A stretch of DNA of 64,000 bases from Chondrilla cf. caribensis (taxonomy: Eukaryota; Porifera; Demospongiae; Chondrillida; Chondrillidae). The translations under genes were made by a program, and so were the position numbers. Below, piece after piece: positions 39,135-55,588 of the stretch (position 1 is its first letter; every line of letters begins with the position of its first letter). Below the pieces are notes generated by a model that was not told the DNA's origin, did not search any database, and was given only the letters and a program-made list of their open reading frames with translations. The stretch covers positions 552,501 to 616,500 of the forward strand of contig OZ026557.1 of NCBI GenBank assembly GCA_964020155.1, given 5' to 3'.

Positions 39135-42100
39135 ATGCATATACTTTGTATGTACATTCATATAATTGTAATACGCCTTGTGGTGATCACCTAAGCAATT
39201 CGAGATTTCTTTGCTTGTCACCAAGGGCTACCTAGTGTCCATGCCAAACTCACCAACTCAATTTCGTAAGCATTCTGATTGTCCTGAGTGCGCTATAAGC
39301 CTCGTGGTGACAAGCAAAAAAATGTCAATTTTTTGAGTTGTCACCACGGCCTCTCCTGTGTGCACATAATGCATCATAGCTCAAATCTGAATGCACAGAC
39401 ACACTCCTGGACCTAGTATGTACCTTTTGATAGCCAAAAAGATGCATTTTGATGTCGACCAAAATTTCCCCCTGTGCCACATATAATAATATGCATATAC
39501 TTTGTATGTACATTCATATATAAGTGTAATACGCCTTGTGTTGATCACCTAAGCAATTTGAGATTTCTTGGCTGGTCACCAAGGGCTACCTAGTGTCCAT
39601 ACCAAACTCACCAACTCAATTTCGTAAGCATTCTGATTGTCCTGAGTGCGCTATAAGCCTCGTGGTGACAAGCCTAAAAATGTCAATTTTTTGAGTTGTC
39701 ACAACGGCCTCTCCTATGTGCACGTGATGCATCATAGCTCAAATCCGAATGCACAGACACACTCCTGGACCTATTACCTACCTTTTGATAGCAAAAAAGA
39801 TGCATTTTGATGTCGACCAAAAATCCCCCCCAGTGCCACATATAATAATATGCATATACTTTGTATGTACATTCATATATAAGTGTAATACGCCTTGTGT
39901 TGATCACCTAAGCAATTTGAGATTTCTTGGCTGGTCACCAAGGGCTACCTAGTGTCCATACCGAACTCACCAACTCAATTTCGTAAGCATTCTGATTGTC
40001 CTGAGTGTGCTATAAGCCTCGTGGTGACAAGCCTAAAAATGTCAATTTTTTGAGTTGTCACCACGGCCTCTCCTGTGTGCACGTGATGCATCATAGCTCA
40101 AATCCGAATACACGGACACACTCCTGGACCTAGTACCTACCTTTTGATAGCAAAAAAGATGCATTTTGATGTCGACCAAAAATCCCCCCTGTGCCACATA
40201 TAATAGTATCCATATACTTTGTATGTAGATTCATATATAAGTGTAATACGCCTTGTGTTGATCACCTAAACAATTTGAGATTTCTTTGCTTGTCACCAAG
40301 GGCTACCTAGTGTCCATACCGAACTCACCAACTCAATTTCGTAAGCATTCTGATTGTCCTGAGTGTGCTATAAGCCTCGTGGTGACAAGCCTAAAAATGT
40401 CAATTTTTTGAGTTGTCACCACGGCCTCTCCTGTGTGCACGTGATGCATCATAGCTCAAATCCGAATGCACAGACACACTCCTGGACCTAGTACCTACCT
40501 TTTGATAGCCAAAAAGATGCATTTTGATGTCGACCAAAATTCCCCCCTGTGCCACATATAATAATATGCATATACTTTGTATGTACAGTCATCTATAAGT
40601 GTAATACGCCTTGTGTTGATCACCTAAGCAATTTGAGATTTCTTGGCTGGTCACCAAGGGCTACCTAGTGTCCATACCGAACTCACCAACTCAATTTCGT
40701 AAGCATTCTGATTGTCCTGAGTGTGCTATAAGCCTCGTGGTGACAAGCCTAAAAATGTCAATTTTTTGAGTTGTCACCACGGCCTCTCCTGTGTGCACGT
40801 GATGCATCATAGCTCAAATCCGAATGCACAGACACACTCCTGGACCTATTACCTACCTTTTGATAGCAAAAAAGATGCATTTTGATGTCGACCAAAATTC
40901 CCCCCTGTGCCACATATAATAATATGCATATACTTTGTATGTACATTCATCTATAAGTGTAATACGCCTTGTGTTGATCACCTAAGCAATTTGAGATTTC
41001 TTGGCTGGTCACCAAGGGCTACCTAGTGTCCATACCGAACTCACCAACTCAATTTCGTAAGCATTCTGATTGTCCTGAGTGTGCTATAAGCCTCGTGGTG
41101 ACAAGCCTAAAAATGTCAATTTTTTGAGTTGTCACCACGGCCTCTCCTGTGTGCACGTGATGCATCATAGCTCAAATCCGAATGCACAGACACACTCCTG
41201 GACCTAGTACCTACCTTTTGATAGCCAAAAAGATGCATTTTGATGTCGACCAAAATTCCCCCCCCCCCTGTATGTACATTCATATATAAGTGTAATACGC
41301 CTTGTGTTGATCACCTAAGCAATTTGAGATTTCTTGGCTGGTCACCAAGGGCTACCTAGTGTCCATACCGAACTCACCAACTCAATTTCGTAAGCATTCT
41401 GATTGTCCTGAGTGCGCTATAAGCCTCGTGGTGACAAGCCTAAAAATGTCAATTTTTTGAGTTGTCACCACGGCCTCTCCTGTGTGCACGTGATGCATCA
41501 TAGCTCAAATCCGAATGCACAGACACACTCCTGGACCTAGTACCTACCTTTTGATAGCCAAAAAGATGCATTTTGATGTCGACCAAAATCCCCCCAGTGC
41601 CACATATAATAATATGCATATACTTCGTATGTACATTCATATATAAGTGTAATACGCCTTGTGTTGATCACCTAAGCAATTTGAGATTTCTTGGCTGGTC
41701 ACCATGGGCTACCTAGTGTCCATACTGAACTCACCAACTCAATTTCGTAAGCATTCTGATTGTCCTGAGTGTGCTATAAGCCTCGTGGTGACAAGCCTAA
41801 AAATGTCAATTTTTTGAGTTGTCACCACGGCCTCTCCTGTGTGCACGTGATGCATCATAGCTCAAATCCGAATGCACAGACACACTCCTGGACCTAGTAC
41901 CTACCTTTTGATAGCCAAAAAGATGCATTTTGATGTCGACCAAAATTCCCCCCTGTGCCACATATAATAATATGCATATACTTTGTATGTACGGTCATCT
42001 ATAAGTGTAATACGCCTTGTGTTGATCACCTAAGCAATTTGAGATTTCTTGGCTGGTCACCAAGGGCTACCTAGTGTCCATACCGAACTCACCAACTCAA

Positions 42101-45100
42101 TTTCGTAAGCATTCTGATTGTCCTGAGTGCGCTATAAGCCTCGTGGTGACAGGCCTAAAAATGTCAATTTTTTGAGTTGTCACCACGGCCTCTCCTGTGT
42201 GCACGTGATGCATCATAGCTCAAATCCGAATACACGGACACACTCCTGGACCTAGTACCTACCTTTTGATAGCCAAAAAGATGCATTTTGATGTCGACCA
42301 AAATTCCCCCCAGTGCCACATATAATAATATGCATATACTTTGTATGTACATTCACATATAAGTGTAATACGCCTTGTGGTGATCACCTAAACAATTTGA
42401 GATTTCTTTGCTTGTCACCAAGGGCTACCTAGTGTCCATACCAAACTCACCAACTCAATTTCGTAAGCATTCTGATTGTCCTGAATGCGCTATAAGCCTC
42501 GTGGTGACATGCCTAAAAATGTCAATTTTTTGAGTTGTCACCACGGCCTCTCCTGTGTGCACGTGATGCATCATAGCTCAAATCCGAATGCACAGACACA
42601 CTCCTGGACCTGGTAGCTACCTACTGATAGCAAAAAGTTGCATTTTGATGTCGACCAAAATTCCCCCTATTGCCAATGTATATACTTTGTATGTAGATTC
42701 ATATATAAGTGTATTACGACTTGTGGTGATCACCTAAGCAATTTGAGATTTCTTTGTTGGTCACCATGGGCTACCTAGTGTCCATACCAAACTCACCAAC
42801 TCAATTTCGTAAGCATTCTGATTGTCCTGAGTGCGCTATAAGCCTCGTGGTGACAAGCCTGAAAATGTCAATTTTTTGAGTTGTCACCACGGCCTCTCCT
42901 GTGTGCACGTGATGCATCATAGCTCAAATCCGAATGCACAGACACACTCCTGGACCTAGTACCTACCTTTTGATAGCCAAAAAGATGCATTTTGATGTCG
43001 ACCAAAATCCCCCCCTGTGCCACATATAATAATATGCATATACTTTGTATGTACATTCATATATAAGTGTAATACGCCTTGTGTTGATCACCTAAGCAAT
43101 TTGAGATTTCTTGGCTGGTCACCAAGGGCTACCTAGTGTCCATACCGAACTCACCAACTCAATTTCGTAAGCATTCTGATTGTCCTGAGTGCGCTATAAG
43201 CCTCGTGGTGACAAGCAAAAAAATGTCAATTTTTTGAGTTGTCACCACGGCCTCTCCTGTGTGCATGTGATGCATCATAGCTCAAATCTGTATGCACAGA
43301 AACACTCCTGGACCTAGTACCTACCTTTTGATAGCCAAAAAGATGCATTTTGATGTCGACCAAATTCCCCCTATTGCCAATGTATATACTTTGTATGTAG
43401 ATTCATATATAAGTGTATTACGCCTTGTGGTGATCACCTAAACAATTTGAGATTTCTTGGCTGGTCACCATGGGCTACCTAGTGTCCATACCGAACTCAC
43501 AAACTCAATTTCGTAAGCATTCTGATTGTCCTGAGTGCGCTATAAGCCTCGTGGTGACAAGCCTGAAAATGTCAATTTTTTGAGTTGTCACCACGGCCTC
43601 TCCTGTGTGCACGTGATGCATCATAGCTCAAATCCGAATGCACAGACACACTCCTGGACCTAGTACCTACCTTTTGATAGCCAAAAAGATGCATTTTGAT
43701 GTCGACCAAAATCCCCCCCAGTGCCACATATAATAATATGCATATACTTTGTATGTACATTCATATTTAAGTTTAATACGCCTTGTGTTGATCACCTAAG
43801 CAATTTGAGATTTCTTGGCTTGTCACCAAGGGCTACCTAGTGTCCATACCAAACTCACCAACTCAATTTCGTAAGCATTCTGATTGTCCTGAGTGTGCTA
43901 TAAGCCTCGTGGTGACAAGCCTAAAAATGTCAATTTTTTGAGTTGTCACCACGGCCTCTCCTGTGTGCACGTGATGCATCATAGCTCAAATCCGAATGCA
44001 CAGACACACTCCTGGACCTATTACCTACCTTTTGATAGCAAAAAAGATGCATTTTGATGTCGACCAAAATTCCCCCCTGTGCCACATATAATAATATGCA
44101 TATACTTTGTATGTACATTCATCTATAAGTGTAATACGCCTTGTGTTGATCACCTAAGCAATTTGAGATTTCTTGGCTGGTCACCAAGGGCTACCTAGTG
44201 TCCATACCGAACTCACCAACTCAATTTCGTAAGCATTCTGATTGTCCTGAGTGTGCTATAAGCCTCGTGGTGACAAGCCTAAAAATGTCAATTTTTTGAG
44301 TTGTCACCACGGCCTCTCCTGTGTGCACGTGATGCATCATAGCTCAAATCCGAATGCACAGACACACTCCTGGACCTAGTACCTACCTTTTGATAGCCAA
44401 AAAGATGCATTTTGATGTCGACCAAAATTCCCCCCCCCCCTGTATGTACATTCATATATAAGTGTAATACGCCTTGTGTTGATCACCTAAGCAATTTGAG
44501 ATTTCTTGGCTGGTCACCAAGGGCTACCTAGTGTCCATACCGAACTCACCAACTCAATTTCGTAAGCATTCTGATTGTCCTGAGTGCGCTATAAGCCTCG
44601 TGGTGACAAGCCTAAAAATGTCAATTTTTTGAGTTGTCACCACGGCCTCTCCTGTGTGCACGTGATGCATCATAGCTCAAATCCGAATGCACAGACACAC
44701 TCCTGGACCTAGTACCTACCTTTTGATAGCCAAAAAGATGCATTTTGATGTCGACCAAAATCCCCCCAGTGCCACATATAATAATATGCATATACTTTGT
44801 ATGTACATTCATATATAAGTGTAATACGCCTTGTGTTGATCACCTAAGCAATTTGAGATTTCTTGGCTGGTCACCAAGGGCTACCTAGTGTCCATACCAA
44901 ACTCACCAACTCAATTTCGTAAGCATTCTGATTGTCCTGAGTGTGCTATAAGCCTCGTGGTGACAAGCCTAAAAATGTCAATTTTTTGAGTTGTCACCAC
45001 GGCCTCTCCTGTGTGCACGTGATGCATCATAGCTCAAATCCGAATGCACAGACACACTCCTGGACCTATTACCTACCTTTTGATAGCCAAAAAGATGCAT

Positions 45101-48100
45101 TTTGATGTCGACCAAAATTCCCCCCTGTGCCACATATAATAATATGCATATACTTTGTATGTACGGTCATCTATAAGTGTAATACGCCTTGTGTTGATCA
45201 CCTAAGCAATTTGAGATTTCTTGGCTGGTCACCATGGGCTACCTAGTGTCCATACTGAACTCACCAACTCAATTTCGTAAGCATTCTGATTGTCCTGAGT
45301 GTGCTATAAGCCTCGTGGTGACAAGCCTAAAAATGTCAATTTTTTGAGTTGTCACCACGGCCTCTCCTGTGTGCACGTGATGCATCATAGCTCAAATCCG
45401 AATGCACAGACACACTCCTGGACCTAGTACCTACCTTTTGATAGCCAAAAAGATGCATTTTGATGTCGACCAAAATTCCCCCCTGTGCCACATATAATAA
45501 TATGCATATACTTTGTATGTACGGTCATCTATAAGTGTAATACGCCTTGTGTTGATCACCTAAGCAATTTGAGATTTCTTGGCTGGTCACCAAGGGCTAC
45601 CTAGTGTCCATACCGAACTCACCAACTCAATTTCGTAAGCATTCTGATTGTCCTGAGTGCGCTATAAGCCTCGTGGTGACAGGCCTAAAAAAGTCAATTT
45701 TTTGAGTTGTCACCACGGCCTCTCCTGTGTGCACGTGATGCATCATAGCTCAAATCCGAATACACGGACACACTCCTGGACCTAGTACCTACCTTTTGAT
45801 AGCCAAAAAGATGCATTTTGATGTCGACCAAAATTCCCCCCAGTGCCACATATAATAATATGCATATACTTTGTATGTACATTCACATATAAGTGTAATA
45901 CGCCTTGTGGTGATCACCTAAACAATTTGAGATTTCTTTGCTTGTCACCAAGGGCTACCTAGTGTCCATACCAAACTCACCAACTCAATTTCGTAAGCAT
46001 TCTGATTGTCCTGAATGCGCTATAAGCCTCGTGGTGACATGCCTAAAAATGTCAATTTTTTGAGTTGTCACCACGGCCTCTCCTGTGTGCACGTGATGCA
46101 TCATAGCTCAAATCCGAATGCACAGACACACTCCTGGACCTGGTAGCTACCTACTGATAGCAAAAAGTTGCATTTTGATGTCGACCAAAATTCCCCCTAT
46201 TGCCAATGTATATACTTTGTATGTAGATTCATATATAAGTGTATTACGACTTGTGGTGATCACCTAAGCAATTTGAGATTTCTTTGTTGGTCACCATGGG
46301 CTACCTAGTGTCCATACCAAACTCACCAACTCAATTTCGTAAGCATTCTGATTGTCCTGAGTGCGCTATAAGCCTCGTGGTGACAAGCCTGAAAATGTCA
46401 ATTTTTTGAGTTGTCACCACGGCCTCTCCTGTGTGCACGTGATGCATCATAGCTCAAATCCGAATGCACAGACACACTCCTGGACCTAGTACCTACCTTT
46501 TGATAGCCAAAAAGATGCATTTTGATGTCGACCAAAATCCCCCCCTGTGCCACATATAATAATATGCATATACTTTGTATGTACATTCATATATAAGTGT
46601 AATACGCCTTGTGTTGATCACCTAAGCAATTTGAGATTTCTTGGCTGGTCACCAAGGGCTACCTAGTGTCCATACCGAACTCACCAACTCAATTTCGTAA
46701 GCATTCTGATTGTCCTGAGTGCGCTATAAGCCTCGTGGTGACAAGCAAAAAAATGTCAATTTTTTGAGTTGTCACCACGGCCTCTCCTGTGTGCATGTGA
46801 TGCATCATAGCTCAAATCTGTATGCACAGAAACACTCCTGGACCTAGTACCTACCTTTTGATAGCCAAAAAGATGCATTTTGATGTCGACCAAATTCCCC
46901 CTATTGCCAATGTATATACTTTGTATGTAGATTCATATATAAGTGTATTACGCCTTGTGGTGATCACCTAAACAATTTGAGATTTCTTGGCTGGTCACCA
47001 TGGGCTACCTAGTGTCCATACCGAACTCACAAACTCAATTTCGTAAGCATTCTGATTGTCCTGAGTGCGCTATAAGCCTCGTGGTGACAAGCCTGAAAAT
47101 GTCAATTTTTTGAGTTGTCACCACGGCCTCTCCTGTGTGCACGTGATGCATCATAGCTCAAATCCGAATGCACAGACACACTCCTGGACCTAGTACCTAC
47201 CTTTTGATAGCCAAAAAGATGCATTTTGATGTCGACCAAAATCCCCCCCAGTGCCACATATAATAATATGCATATACTTTGTATGTACATTCATATTTAA
47301 GTTTAATACGCCTTGTGTTGATCACCTAAGCAATTTGAGATTTCTTGGCTTGTCACCAAGGGCTACCTAGTGTCCATACCAAACTCACCAACTCAATTTC
47401 GTAAGCATTCTGATTGTCCTGAGTGTGCTATAAGCCTCGTGGTGACAAGCCTAAAAATGTCAATTTTTTGAGTTGTCACCACGGCCTCTCCTGTGTGCAT
47501 GTGATGCATCATAGCTCAAATCTGTATGCACAGAAACACTCCTGGACCTAGTACCTACCTTTTGATAGCCAAAAAGATGCATTTTGATGTCGACCAAATT
47601 CCCCCCAGTGCCACATATAATAATATGCATATACTTTGTATGTACATTCATATATAAGTGTAATACGCCTTGTGTTGATCACCTAAGCAATTGAGATTTC
47701 TTTGCTTGTCACCAAGGGCTACCTAGTGTCCATACCAAACTCACCAACTCAATTTCGTAAGTATTCTGATTGTCCTGAGTGCGCTATAAGCCTCGTGGTG
47801 ACAAGCCTAAAAATGTTAATTTTTTGAGTTGTCACCACGGCCTCTCTTGTGTGCATGTGATGCATCATAGCTCAAATCCGAATGCACAGACACACTCCTG
47901 GACCTAGTACCTACCTTTTGATAGCCAAAAAGATGCATTTTGATGTCGACCAAAATTCCCCCCTTCAGTGCCACATATAATAATATGCATATACTTTGTA
48001 TGTACATTTCAATATAAGTGTAATACGCATTGTGGTGATCATTCAGGTGATTTGACATTACGTTGCTGGTCACCAAGGGCTACCCAGTGTAAATGCCAAA

Positions 48101-48105
48101 CTCAA
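39135..48105. repeat. Satellite A main array, ~355-bp monomer, about 26 copies
   Basis: Each monomer contains GTAATACGCCTTGTG, TCACCAACTCAATTTCGTAA, GCCTCGTGGTGACAAGCC, GTTGTCACCACGGCCTCTCC and GATGCATTTTGATGTCGACC. Monomers are usually 352-358 bp; a shortened form near 41260 and 44430 lacks about 25 bp after a poly-C run. A 62-codon antisense frame recurs in most copies and has no independent support as a gene. The last monomer near 48000 grades back to the diverged type seen at 34.5-35.5 kb. Confidence 0.97.
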
Positions 48106-48483
48106 TTGTTTCATATGTTAAGCAGTGGTAGATTAACAAAAATATATTGTAACATTATGATGTGGAGGAACATCACTTGATCCATGAAATACAAAAATGG
48201 ACTTGAAAAGCCGTCCCAGTGCATTCAACATTTGCGGAGTAACTTGTCAGTCCATGCACGCGAAATGAAATAAGTCAAACATCGCAAAGACCAAGATTAT
48301 AATAATAATCCACTACTGACAAACACCAAAGAATAAGACAACCATAGAACTCCAATTGTTACATTGTAATATGTGCAATTGGCTGACATAAACTGCCTAA
48401 TTTGAATATACAAATACTTTCAGATGTTCACTACCCAATCAGAATATGACACAAATTAAAATTCACATGTAATAATGGGGGTT
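48106..48483. other. Boundary between satellite and TMEM222
   Basis: Unique AT-rich DNA; would contain the TMEM222 3' UTR. Nothing else recognised. Confidence 0.5.
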
Positions 48484-50451
<1,968 letters not shown>

Positions 50452-50519
50452 ATCAATACGTTGCGCAATAAAGGAAACGGAGCGCCCAGATAGTGTATTT
50501 CGCCGCCGGGCGTTAAAAA

Positions 50520-50570
50520 CCGGAAATCCTTAGGTTCGAGTCCCTCAGCTGCCAATCTTTTTTTCCTTTT
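50520..50570 (+). other. tRNA-like B box plus T-run (possible tRNA-derived remnant)
   Basis: GGTTCGAGTCC at 50533-50543 matches the RNA polymerase III B box and is followed by CAGCTGCCA and a T-run. No A box, D arm or matching acceptor strand was found, so this is not a functional tRNA; it may be the 3' half of a tRNA-derived element or chance. Confidence 0.25.
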
Positions 50571-51176
50571 CTCCTTTCTCTTCAAGCAGGTTATTCTACA
50601 TACATTGATATATATCACCAACACACCTGCTTCTATATAGTATATAACACTGGGAGAAAATCCATGCAGTTGTGTGGTCTCACTGGTGTGCTCTATAATC
50701 CTTTACATGTTCAGCATGTTGTTCTGATTGATATGATTTTAAGGTATATTTTCAATCCTTGCATGCTTTTAAATTTCCTAATTCTATATAAATCACCATT
50801 GAGCATCAATAATATGCTCATCCCATGTTGCAAGCTACATTAAGATGTGGAGCTCGATGGAGGGTATTTGTAAAATTTTCTGGAAAATTTGAAGATGATA
50901 CATAAATATTTGTAGGTATGACAGCTGTAATTTCTGATATCTATTATAATTCACACCCTGCAGCTGGACTAATTTGCATAATATTATTCACAAAAATCAA
51001 CAAATTAGCATGATGAATTAATGAAATCTGTACGAAGTGTAATGTGGACAAGGCATAGAAATTAATACAATGATGAACTAATACGAATATTAATATGAAT
51101 TAATAGTAGAAATTGCTTTGTTGTGCAAAAGGCAGTTTATAAAGGTCTCCCTTGTGACAGTATTAAGGCATCGTTG
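50571..51176. other. AT-rich intergenic DNA
   Basis: Between TMEM222's 5' end and the 3' end of the minus-strand Reeler gene. Nothing recognised. Confidence 0.5.
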
Positions 51177-53707
51177 CTATGGTCCATCCTGTGATGCTCC
51201 AGGTGTTGAGGTTACATTGAATGATGTCATCGCGGGGAATTCCCCTTCTTTTTCTTCGCTGGGCACTGGGATGATGTCATCAGCAGTTGCTGGGTTGGTT
51301 GTGGCGTCTGTCCCATTCACCTGTGTCTCTGGGTCAATCTTGGACAAGCGTTTGTCCTCTTCATTAGTAAAAGGATTATAAATGGTCCTGCCAGGACTCC
51401 TGATTCCAGCCTTTTCCAGAGTTGTCTTTCTATTCTCCATCCCTTCAATGTTCAATGACGTCTCTTTAGTGGGGGTTTCTGCCCAAAGTTTAGTATCTTC
51501 TTTTGGATGATACAAATATTGCTTCCTGTGTAAGCACAAAAGCAGTGGTTACCACAAAGTAGAGACGATAATATTATATAGTGGAACGTGCTTATATCTG
51601 TAAGTACCTGGGTTAGTTAAGTGAGTACCTTGATTAATACATACTGCTGGTTAGTGAGTACCTGGGTTAGTACACACTCCTGGTTAGTGAGTACCTGGGT
51701 TAGTACATACTCCTGATTAGTGAGTACCTGGGTTAGTACATACTCCTGATTAGTAAGTACCTGGGTTAGTACATACTCCTGGTTAGTGAGTACCTGGGTT
51801 AGTACATACTCCTGGTTTGTGAGTACCTGGGTTAGTACACACTCCTGGTTAGTGAGTACCTGGGTTAGTACATACTCCTGGTTAGTGAGTACCTGGGTTA
51901 GTACATACTCCTGGTTAGTGAGTACCTGGGTTAGTACACACTCCTGGTTAGTGAGTACCTGGGTTAGTACATACTCCTGGTTAGTGAGTACCTGGGTTAG
52001 TACATACTCCTGGTTAGTGAGTACCTGGGTTAGTACATACTCCTGGTTAGTGAGTACCTTGGTTAGTACACACTCCTGGTTAGTGAGTACCTGGGTTAGT
52101 ACATACTTCTGGTTAGTGAGTATCTGGGTTAGTACACACTCCTGGTTAGTGAGTACCTGGGTTAGTACACACTCCTGGTTAGTGAGTACATGGGTTAGTA
52201 CACGCTCCTGGTTAGTGAGTATCTGGGTTAGTACATACTCCTGGTTAGTGAGTACCCGGGTTAATACATACTCCTGTTTAGTGAGTGCCTAGGTTAGTAC
52301 ACACTCCTGGTTAGTGAGTACACATACGAACACTGGTACTTGATAGGTCGGGATACATGCAGTACATGTTGGGATCCATGCAGTACATGTTGCGATGCAT
52401 GCAGTACATGTTGCGATGCATGCAGTACAGGTTGGGATACATGCAGTACATGTTGAGATACATGCAGTACAGGTTGGGATGCATACAATTGCTCACTTTT
52501 GTCTGCAGCACACGAATATAGAACATATGAGCACTACTACTAGCACTATCACCAGGACTCCTCCCACGGGCACCGCCACAGCGAGGATGAGGGTCGATGG
52601 GGGATCACCTGGAAATGTAGGAGAACCACACATGACACAACAGTTGGATGAAAGAAATGTCATGCTGCAAAAGGTCCCCTGCTGAATTAGTTCCCCCGGA
52701 CCTAAAACAGCAACGGTGTGCTAGCCGAATTGGTTCCACTTTGCTGAATAATTAGTTCCCCCTACCCAGTTCCCGCCATGGAAAATGGCGGGAACGGTAG
52801 CTGCGTATGACAACTATATAAGGTATAATCAGCATTTCTTCAAACGAGATTGATGACATAAGGAGAGGAAAATTATGGTGAAATCGTGCAGGACGACGAA
52901 ATTCTGGTAGAAGCGATCAAATACGCATAGCAACACATAGGGTAGCAATACATACTGAGTATACATACATAGTAATACATACCGATAGGAGGTTGAGTGG
53001 GTTCTTCTACGGTGACTCTCTGAGGAGAGCTGAACATCCCAGAGAAGCCATCCTCATTGACACCAGCACACTGTGTACAGCACACAATAATATATTATGA
53101 ACCATGCACATGTACACAGGTTGGTATACAGAGTATGCAGCTCAGTATATCAAGTATACAGAGTATGCAGGTCTGTATATCAAGTATACAGAGTACATAG
53201 GTCAGTATATCAAGTATACAGAGTACATAGGTCAGTATATCCAGTATACAGAGTACACAAGACAGTATATCAACATACGGGACCAAATCTCAATATATCA
53301 TCTACATACATGTGATACACACCTACACTCTCACCTGTACTGTGTATACCCCTGGTGGTAGGTCCACCTTCCAGTTATCAACATCACTAGCATTCCTCTC
53401 AATATCTTTCATGGTCCCACCAATCCTGAAAATACATCGATAGAGGGGAATCCCCGGCTCAGGAATTATCTTAATGACCACATTACCTACCCCTCCAGTG
53501 AGCTGAGGAGTAGTGGGCATTGGAGCTACAGGAGAACATGAAGGTGAAATGAATGATGACAAACACATGCACTTTTGGACCTATGACAAGGCATGAGGTA
53601 CTGTATATAGAGGATTGAATCACATGTACACACACACACACACAACACACACACACAACACACACACACAACACACACACACACACACACACGCACACAC
53701 GCACACA

Positions 53708-53780
<73 letters not shown>

Positions 53781-55534
53781 CTCGTGGACTGGACTACATA
53801 GATGCAAGGACCAGAACATAATGCAGGGAAATACAGTGACTATAAAAGATGACATCTATAGGGAGGGGAGGCCAGTGTGGTTCAAACACTCACTTGATGC
53901 TGCTGTTGTGAAAGTTCTATCAACAGAGAATCTTCCTCCGAACATGAAAGGACAGTCGTTGCTATAGGCAACCAATCTGACTGTACAAGATGTCTTTGGT
54001 GGAAGGTTTGGAATGTTGTAGACAGTGTTCCGGATTCCATTTTCAACTAATGTGAAGTTGGAATCAGAACTGCACTTGCTATACAGAGCAAATTGGAAGT
54101 CAGATTGAGAAATCATTGGATCATTTGTTTGAGGGTGTGTGTACTGTAGTTGAACAACCTCAAGTATAGTGACCACACGAGTAATATTGGGAGGAGTGTC
54201 TGGACACCCTGAGTGAGGGAAAACAGTCAGAATTGATAAGATTCACAGAAAGTATGTACAATACAACAACAACAATAATAATAACAACACCACTCACTCT
54301 CCATCACTGTGATGTCCACACTGGTGGGATTGGAGAGACAGCCCGACTCCGTGTATGCAAACACAGAGAGTGTGTAGTTGGTGAGAGGAGTGAGGTTGGG
54401 AAGGACCACCATGGTCGTTGTGCTGCCTTCAACTCCAGTAACATTGCTTGTGACATTACTCACTGTCACTCTGTAGAGAACAGACCATCTTTCAATGCCA
54501 GTTGGAGCGGTCCAGAAAATAATGACATTAGGTCTTTGTGAGCTGACAATGGTGATGTTGCTAGGCTGACCAGTGAAGCATTCTAGTGTATACAATGAAG
54601 CATACAATGCCACGAAGCAGGTCTGAATGTACACACATGTAAACATACACAAAGAGGACAGCTAAGGATAAAGCGGTTGTGGTTACAGAAGTTCGTTTAA
54701 TCTGGGATAGTTCTAAACCAAAGAGACCACTATACTGGGTACTCTAACACACAGAGACACCATTAAGATACACAGCACACCATACATGTATTCCCTCGTA
54801 CAGACAACAAGAGAGAGTGGAGTCCAACACACATACATACTGACACTCACCCACACATGGAGATGATGCATTGCTTTCTTCTATTGTAATTCTACCCAAT
54901 CCCTCAATGCATGGACAGATTTTACCAATTCCTCTTTGGGATGCGCTATTTTCCGGACACTCCACACACTCTATCATATATTGTGGACTGGACTGCACCA
55001 CAACCAGATAGGTGTTCTCTGGACAAGCTGAGTTGTGGGACAAGACAAGGCAATAGTACGCTACCAATAAGTGGTCAAAATGGAGGGAAAATAGAAGACA
55101 TATTAAAAATGGCTGAAGTGATGGAGATTAACTGGAGACCTCCCATGATGAATATGTTGACAAAATTCATTTGGAATACTTGTAAACGTGAACATACATA
55201 CTACATACAAATGTATTGAGGGAGCATACATATGTACAACATACTATAAGTTAGCGACATCGCATTAATTCTACAAAGATATTGGATTTATGTGATAACT
55301 CACTGCAGCTGACTTCATTGGGAACCTGTCCAAAGTAAGGAGATGAGAGTTAATGTGATAATTAGGCAGAAATTCCCCCATTAAACTACTTTTTTGATTA
55401 ACAAACTCACCCCAACAACGTCCTTTCTTGGTCTGAAGTAAGCACTTGGAGATGTGACTATTGTATACCTTCAAAAGATCATCATTAAATAAACATTTGA
55501 CACATTTGACAAATGCAACAAAGAATACACAGTA

Positions 55535-55588
<54 letters not shown>

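Noticed and set aside
39325..48076. Recurring ~62-codon antisense frame in satellite A, possible gene family
   Set aside because: It is present because the monomer is repeated. It reads through the hairpin and poly-C run, has no known domain, and its length changes with monomer indels.
50520..50570. Functional tRNA
   Set aside because: Only a B box and 3' end are present; no D arm, anticodon arm or 5' acceptor strand pairs with it.
51786..52292. 168-codon frame of STWVSTYSWLV repeats
   Set aside because: Translation of the 33-bp minisatellite in a Reeler intron.
51600..52320. CRISPR-like array
   Set aside because: Repeats are contiguous with no unique spacers, and the setting is eukaryotic; the same applies to the other minisatellites.
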